Shown: positions 57,592 to 60,955 of the stretch, piece by piece
Numbering within the stretch: position 1 is the stretch's first letter
Layout of the letters: each line of letters begins with the position of its first letter
Assembly: GCA_964533495.1 (NCBI GenBank)
Contig: CAZHJU010000019.1
Coordinates: 1-60,955 of the forward strand
From: Ga0077527 sp964533495
Lineage (GTDB): Bacteria; Pseudomonadota; Gammaproteobacteria; Burkholderiales; SG8-41
Direction: 5' to 3'
DNA: 60,955 bases
The notes under the pieces: model-generated
Seen by the model: the letters and a program-made list of their open reading frames with translations, nothing else
The model's database searches: none
What the model was told of the DNA's origin: nothing
Made by a program: the position numbers and the translations under genes

Positions 57592-59712
57592 TCAGCCGGT
57601 CAGCGTGGCGCGGCCGTCGAGCGCGATCGCGCCGCAGCCCGCGCCCAGCACCAGCAGGGGGTTGATGTCCAGTTCGACGAGCCGCGGGCCCAGCGCGGCG
57701 GCGAGTTCGCTCAGGCGTGCGACGGTTCCGGCCAGCGCGTCGATGTCGGCGGGCCTGCGCCCGCGCGCGCCGGCCAGCACGGGCGCGATGCGCAGGCGCC
57801 CGATCATGCGCTTCGCGCCTGCGGCCGATACGGGAGCCACGGCCATCTGCACGTCATCGAGGATTTCCACCAGAACGCCGCCGCTGCCGGCCAGCACCAC
57901 GGCGCCGAACTGTGCATCCCAGCGGCAGCCCACGATGAGCTCGATGCCGCCTTTCAGCATCGGCTGCACGACGCAGCCGTCGAGCCCGGCGCCAGGCCGG
58001 TGTTGCGCGAGGCCGGCGGCGATGGCCTGCCAGGCTGTGCGCAGCGCCGCCTCGTCCGGGATGTCCAGCCGCACCGCGCCGGCCTCGCTCTTGTGCACGA
58101 GTTCGCGGCTGACGCCCTTTAGCACGACCGGGTAGCCGATGCGCCGCGCCTGCGCGAGCGCGGCTTCGACCGTCGCGGCGACGACATCCTCCGTCGTGCG
58201 GATGCCGCAGGCGCGCAGCAGCGCCTTGGTGTCAGGTTCGTTGAGGCGGCCCGCCGGCAGCCGCGCCGCGTGTTCCCGCGCGGTCGCGGCCGGATTTCCT
58301 TCCGCGGCGGCTTGCGGCGGGGAATCACGCCGCGCGGCGCCGTAGTCGATGGCGGCGCGCAGCACGCGCAGCGCGTCGTCGAGACGGTTGGTGTGCGGGC
58401 AGCCGATTTCCTTCAGGGCGCGGCGCGCGCCGTCGACCAGCGTGCCCGGCGTCAGCAGGATGGCGGTCGGTTTTCCGGATGCGAGCGCCGCCCGGCCCCA
58501 CTGCCGCACCTTGTCTTCGAGTTGCGGCGTGGTGGCGACGGCGATCAGGATCGCGCCGACGGCCGGGTCCCGAGCGAGAAGTTCGTAGGCCGTGAGCGCG
58601 CTGTCGAGGCCGCTTGCCCGCGGCAGGCCGCCGACGTCGAGCGGGTTGACGAGCCGTCCCGGCGGCAGCAACGCGCGCAGGGCGTCCTGCGTCCCGGCGC
58701 CGGGATCGGCCAGCGCAAGGCCCGCCGCGGCGACACGGTCGCCGGTCACGGCGACGGTTCCGCCAGAGGGGGAAATCACCGCAACGGTGGAACAGGCCGG
58801 CACGCCGCAGCGAACCAGGAAATCGGCGCAGTAGATCAGCGCCTCGGGATCGTCGAGCAGGATCACCGCGTGGTCGCGGCAGGCGGCGGCCCACACGGCG
58901 TAGGAGCCGGCAAGGCTGGCGGTGTGGGACTGGGCGAGTTTCTGCCCGGCTTCGCTGCGGCCGGCTTTCACCGCAAGAACGGGTTTGCCGGCGGCACGGG
59001 CGCGGCGCGCCAGTTCCAGGAACCGCCGCCCATCCTTCAGGCCCTCGACGTAGAGGCAGATTGCGCGGGTGGCCCCGTCTTCGATGAAGTATTCGAGCAG
59101 GTCGCAGAGTTCGATGTCGGCCTGGTTGCCGAGGCTCGCGGCGACGCTGAAGCCGGCGCCGGTGTCCTGGGCATGGGAAATTAGCGAAGCCATCAGCGAA
59201 CCGCTCTGGCAGGCGAGGCCGATGGCGCCGCGGGGCATCGGTCCGGTCGCCAGCGCGACTGACGAAGTCAGCGCGAGGCTCGACTGCGGATTGATGAAGC
59301 CGAGGCAGTTGGGGCCGATCAGGCGCAGGCCGTGGCGGCGCGCGATTTGCAGCAGTTCGTCCTGCCGGGCCGCGCCTTCGGGGCCGGTCTCGGCAAAGTC
59401 GGCGGTGATGATCACCGCGCCGCGCGCGCCGGCGCGCCCGCAGTCCTCGAGCGCGGCTGCGAGGTGGGCGGATGGCAGCGCCAGCAGGCAGGCATCGACC
59501 GCTATTCCCGAGGTGTCGAGCCGCGCTACCGCGGGAATGCCGAGAACCTCCGTTGCGTCCGGGTGCACCGGCACGATGCGTCCGTGGTAGCCATGCTGCA
59601 GCAGGAAGCGCATGACACGCCCGCCGAATTTCCCGGGATCGCTGGAGGCGCCGTAGACGGCGACGCTGCGCGGGTTCAGCAGGGCCCGCAGTGTGGAAAC
59701 CGATGCATTCAT
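57592..59712 (-). CDS. NDP-forming acyl-CoA synthetase (second copy)
   Basis: A 706-residue fused enzyme of the same family as the one at 24285-26408. The CoA-binding domain begins LLNPRSVAVYGASSDPGKFG, the phospho-histidine is His263 (QSHTASLAGS), and the C-terminal ATP-grasp domain carries VVLKGVSRELVHKSEAGAV. It activates an organic acid to its CoA ester with release of ADP and phosphate. It is upstream of the crotonase-fold gene (19 bases) and divergent from an SDR. Sequence similarity to the first copy is moderate, so the two act on different acids. Confidence 0.88.
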   Translation of the reverse strand: MNASVSTLRALLNPRSVAVYGASSDPGKFGGRVMRFLLQHGYHGRIVPVHPDATEVLGIPAVARLDTSGIAVDACLLALPSAHLAAALEDCGRAGARGAVIITADFAETGPEGAARQDELLQIARRHGLRLIGPNCLGFINPQSSLALTSSVALATGPMPRGAIGLACQSGSLMASLISHAQDTGAGFSVAASLGNQADIELCDLLEYFIEDGATRAICLYVEGLKDGRRFLELARRARAAGKPVLAVKAGRSEAGQKLAQSHTASLAGSYAVWAAACRDHAVILLDDPEALIYCADFLVRCGVPACSTVAVISPSGGTVAVTGDRVAAAGLALADPGAGTQDALRALLPPGRLVNPLDVGGLPRASGLDSALTAYELLARDPAVGAILIAVATTPQLEDKVRQWGRAALASGKPTAILLTPGTLVDGARRALKEIGCPHTNRLDDALRVLRAAIDYGAARRDSPPQAAAEGNPAATAREHAARLPAGRLNEPDTKALLRACGIRTTEDVVAATVEAALAQARRIGYPVVLKGVSRELVHKSEAGAVRLDIPDEAALRTAWQAIAAGLAQHRPGAGLDGCVVQPMLKGGIELIVGCRWDAQFGAVVLAGSGGVLVEILDDVQMAVAPVSAAGAKRMIGRLRIAPVLAGARGRRPADIDALAGTVARLSELAAALGPRLVELDINPLLVLGAGCGAIALDGRATLTG

Positions 59713-59767
59713 GAGAGGGCTTGGAGGATAACATCGGGCCGCGGGCGGCCGTGATGCGGCGTGCTTC

Positions 59768-59773
59768 TATAAT
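59768..59773 (+). promoter_or_regulatory. Possible -10 box of the terminal SDR
   Basis: TATAAT lies 47 bases before the ATG at 59821, in the divergent gap, with no clear -35 partner. Confidence 0.45.
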
Positions 59774-59820
59774 CGGAATACGGAACGCAAATACAGAACG
59801 CAATTTCGGAGGAGCTGCAT

Positions 59821-60546
59821 ATGGACGGCGTGGCGGTGGTGACGGGGGCGAGTTCGGGCATCGGCGAGGCGATCGCGCAGGATCTGCTGGATCAGGGACG
59901 TACCGTGGTGACGCTGCAGCGCCGGCCGCCGCGCATCCGGCACCCGAAGATCCTGTTTCACGAAGTCGACCTTGCCGACGCGAATTCCGCCGGCGGGATT
60001 GCCCGCGAAGTCGCCGCCCGTTATCCCGTGCGATATCTGGTCAACAACGCCGGCGCCAACCGGCCGGGGTCGCTGGAGCAGGCCACCGTTGACGACATGG
60101 ATCATGTCTATGCCCTGAACGTCCGGGCCGCGATGATCCTGATCCAGACGCTGGTGCCGGGCATGCGCGAGGCCAGGTTCGGGCGCATCGTCAGCATTTC
60201 GTCCAGGGCCATACTGGGTAAAACCCAGCGTCTGGCCTATGCCGCGGGCAAGGCGGGGCTTGTCGGCATGACTAGGGTGCTTTGCCTGGAGTTGGCCGGA
60301 GATGGCATCACGATCAATGCAGTTGCGCCCGGCCCGGTGGCGACCGAATTGTTCGACAACGGCCACCCGGCCGGCAGCGCCAAGCGGCAGGCGGTGATCG
60401 ACAGCATCCCGGTCAAGTGGGTGGGCGCTCCGAAGGATGTGGCGCGCGCGGTCAGTTTTTTCCTCCATCCCGACAGCGGCTACATCTCCGGCCAAACCTT
60501 GTTCGTGTGCGGTGGCAGCAGCATCAGCGGATCTGGTGGAAATTAA
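59821..60546 (+). CDS. Short-chain dehydrogenase
   Basis: A 241-residue classical SDR: VVTGASSGIGEAI for NAD(P) binding, NNAG in YLVNNAGANRPG, the catalytic Ser in IVSISSRAI, and Tyr-x-x-x-Lys in AYAAGKAGLVG. The C-terminus ends in FVCGGSSISGSGGN. Role and substrate are unknown; 3-oxoacyl or sugar-acid reduction are usual for the group. GGAGGAG precedes the ATG. The stop codon merges with an AT-rich element. Confidence 0.9.
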   Translation: MDGVAVVTGASSGIGEAIAQDLLDQGRTVVTLQRRPPRIRHPKILFHEVDLADANSAGGIAREVAARYPVRYLVNNAGANRPGSLEQATVDDMDHVYALNVRAAMILIQTLVPGMREARFGRIVSISSRAILGKTQRLAYAAGKAGLVGMTRVLCLELAGDGITINAVAPGPVATELFDNGHPAGSAKRQAVIDSIPVKWVGAPKDVARAVSFFLHPDSGYISGQTLFVCGGSSISGSGGN

Positions 60547-60575
60547 TAAATAATTGATTTATATGAATTTATTAG
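60544..60575 (+). repeat. AT-rich intergenic element, copy 9 (diverged)
   Basis: TAATAAATAATTGATTTATA followed by TGAATTTATTAG, containing the stop codon of the SDR. The TTGATTTAT part matches the shared core. Ends TAATAAAT/ATTTATTAG form an imperfect inverted repeat. Confidence 0.55.
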
Positions 60576-60868
60576 TTTGCATGCGCTCACTTTTATCCTG
60601 GGTGTGCGTGATTTCTGCCTCCTGACGCCGATTGTCGCGGCGGCCGGCAGGGGGGGCGTCAGCCCGGGATCCGGAACTGATCCTTTGTCGGTTTTCGCGA
60701 CGGCTCCGTGGCGCTCTCGCTGGCAGTCGGAGATGTCCCGTTTTCCCCCCTTCTTGCGGTTCCGGGTAAATTCGACCGTAATTTCAGTGCCTTGGCGGTA
60801 TCACCGGACAGCGGACCGGGAAGCCGGGAATTTCCGCCGCTGGCGGGCGTATTTTTCGCGTACTTTCA
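60576..60868. other. Intergenic stretch without a gene
   Basis: No supported gene lies between the SDR and the tRNA-Tyr promoter. A 102-codon frame at 60577-60885 has no ribosome-binding site and no recognisable feature, and it runs into the tRNA promoter. Confidence 0.6.
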
Positions 60869-60897
60869 TTGACATAACTGCATGATCTAACCATAAT
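60869..60897 (+). promoter_or_regulatory. Sigma-70 promoter of tRNA-Tyr
   Basis: TTGACA (60869-60874), a 17-base spacer and CATAAT (60892-60897) make a near-consensus promoter ending 14 bases before the tRNA. Confidence 0.88.
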
Positions 60898-60911
60898 TAC
60901 CGGTTTCGTTC

Positions 60912-60955
60912 GGAGGGGTTCCCGAGCGGTCAAAGGGGGCAGACTGTAAATCTGT
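60912..60955 (+). tRNA. tRNA-Tyr (anticodon GTA), cut by the window end
   Basis: The 5' half of a tRNA: acceptor strand GGAGGGG, D-arm TTCCCGAGCGGTCAAAGGG, and anticodon arm CAGACTGTAAATCTG with anticodon GTA. The variable loop, T-arm and 3' acceptor strand lie beyond the window. Confidence 0.93.

Noticed and set aside
5906..60575. Idea that the AT-rich elements form a CRISPR array
   Set aside because: Copies are thousands of bases apart with genes between them, not regularly spaced, and no cas gene is present.
60577..60885. 102-codon frame before tRNA-Tyr
   Set aside because: No ribosome-binding site and it runs through the tRNA promoter.

Overview
The window is a GC-rich stretch of a bacterial chromosome, almost certainly from a betaproteobacterium (probably the Burkholderiales or a relative). 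The left end carries the order cytochrome b - cytochrome c1 - sspA - sspB, which is typical of that class. The rest is crowded with Bug-type (tripartite tricarboxylate) binding proteins, a signature of soil and aquatic Burkholderiales. Base composition drops in a few places (about 12.8-13.5 kb, 27.6-30.0 kb and 38.5-40.1 kb), which look acquired or decayed.

Layout. 1-2.7 kb: end of the bc1 operon, then stringent starvation proteins A and B. 2.9-4.4 kb: a Tat-exported amidohydrolase. 4.5-4.8 kb: the first copy of a structured repeat. 4.8-5.7 kb: a minus-strand beta-hydroxyacid dehydrogenase, followed by tRNA-Thr. 6.1-10.6 kb: a four-gene ABC exporter operon with GldG-like and DUF4340 partners. 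10.7-12.3 kb: a small lipoprotein, a short DUF3460-like protein and a Bug receptor. 12.4-14.1 kb: two more copies of the structured repeat flanking a low-GC membrane protein gene, a relic of a major facilitator gene, and a GFA-family protein. 14.2-17.8 kb: three major facilitator (MFS) transporters. 17.8-21.3 kb: a hydroxyacid dehydrogenase, a thiamine-diphosphate enzyme and a TRIC-type channel. 22-30 kb: an MFS transporter with a signal-less Bug protein, an NDP-forming acyl-CoA synthetase, an acyl-CoA dehydrogenase, a Bug receptor and an M24 hydrolase. 30-36.7 kb: an eight-gene run that resembles a 2,3-dimethylmalate-type pathway (SDR, isocitrate-lyase-type lyase, two aconitase-type hydratase subunits, GlcG/HbpS protein, cupin, D-threonine-aldolase-type enzyme, hydroxyisobutyrate-dehydrogenase-type enzyme). 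36.7-46 kb: a ceramidase-like membrane hydrolase, a TAXI-family protein, a decayed gap with a truncated SDR, a LigI-like hydrolase with a DapA-type aldolase, a Bug receptor and three ModA-like proteins. 46-53.9 kb: a Bug receptor, an LVIVD propeller, and a sugar-acid module (IlvD/Edd dehydratase, HpcH/HpaI aldolase, DASS transporter) with an Old Yellow Enzyme. 53.9-60.9 kb: a YgiQ radical SAM protein, a membrane protein, an enoyl-CoA hydratase-like protein, a second NDP-forming acyl-CoA synthetase and an SDR; the window ends inside tRNA-Tyr.

How it works together. Most of the right-hand 45 kb is a mosaic of small catabolic cassettes for carboxylic acids: capture by an extracytoplasmic receptor or MFS/DASS carrier, CoA activation, dehydrogenation or dehydration, then aldol or lyase cleavage. 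No regulator gene of any recognised family is present, which is unusual for so many catabolic units.

The strongest signals not explained by genes are: (1) an AT-rich element of about 30-35 bp, core TAAGTATTTGATTTTATTGA, found about nine times between genes and often overlapping their stop or start codons; (2) a repeat of about 230 bp with two strong hairpins, in three copies, one fused to a relic of the neighbouring MFS gene; (3) five binding-protein-fold proteins with no signal peptide. These are read from sequence alone; no database search was possible.
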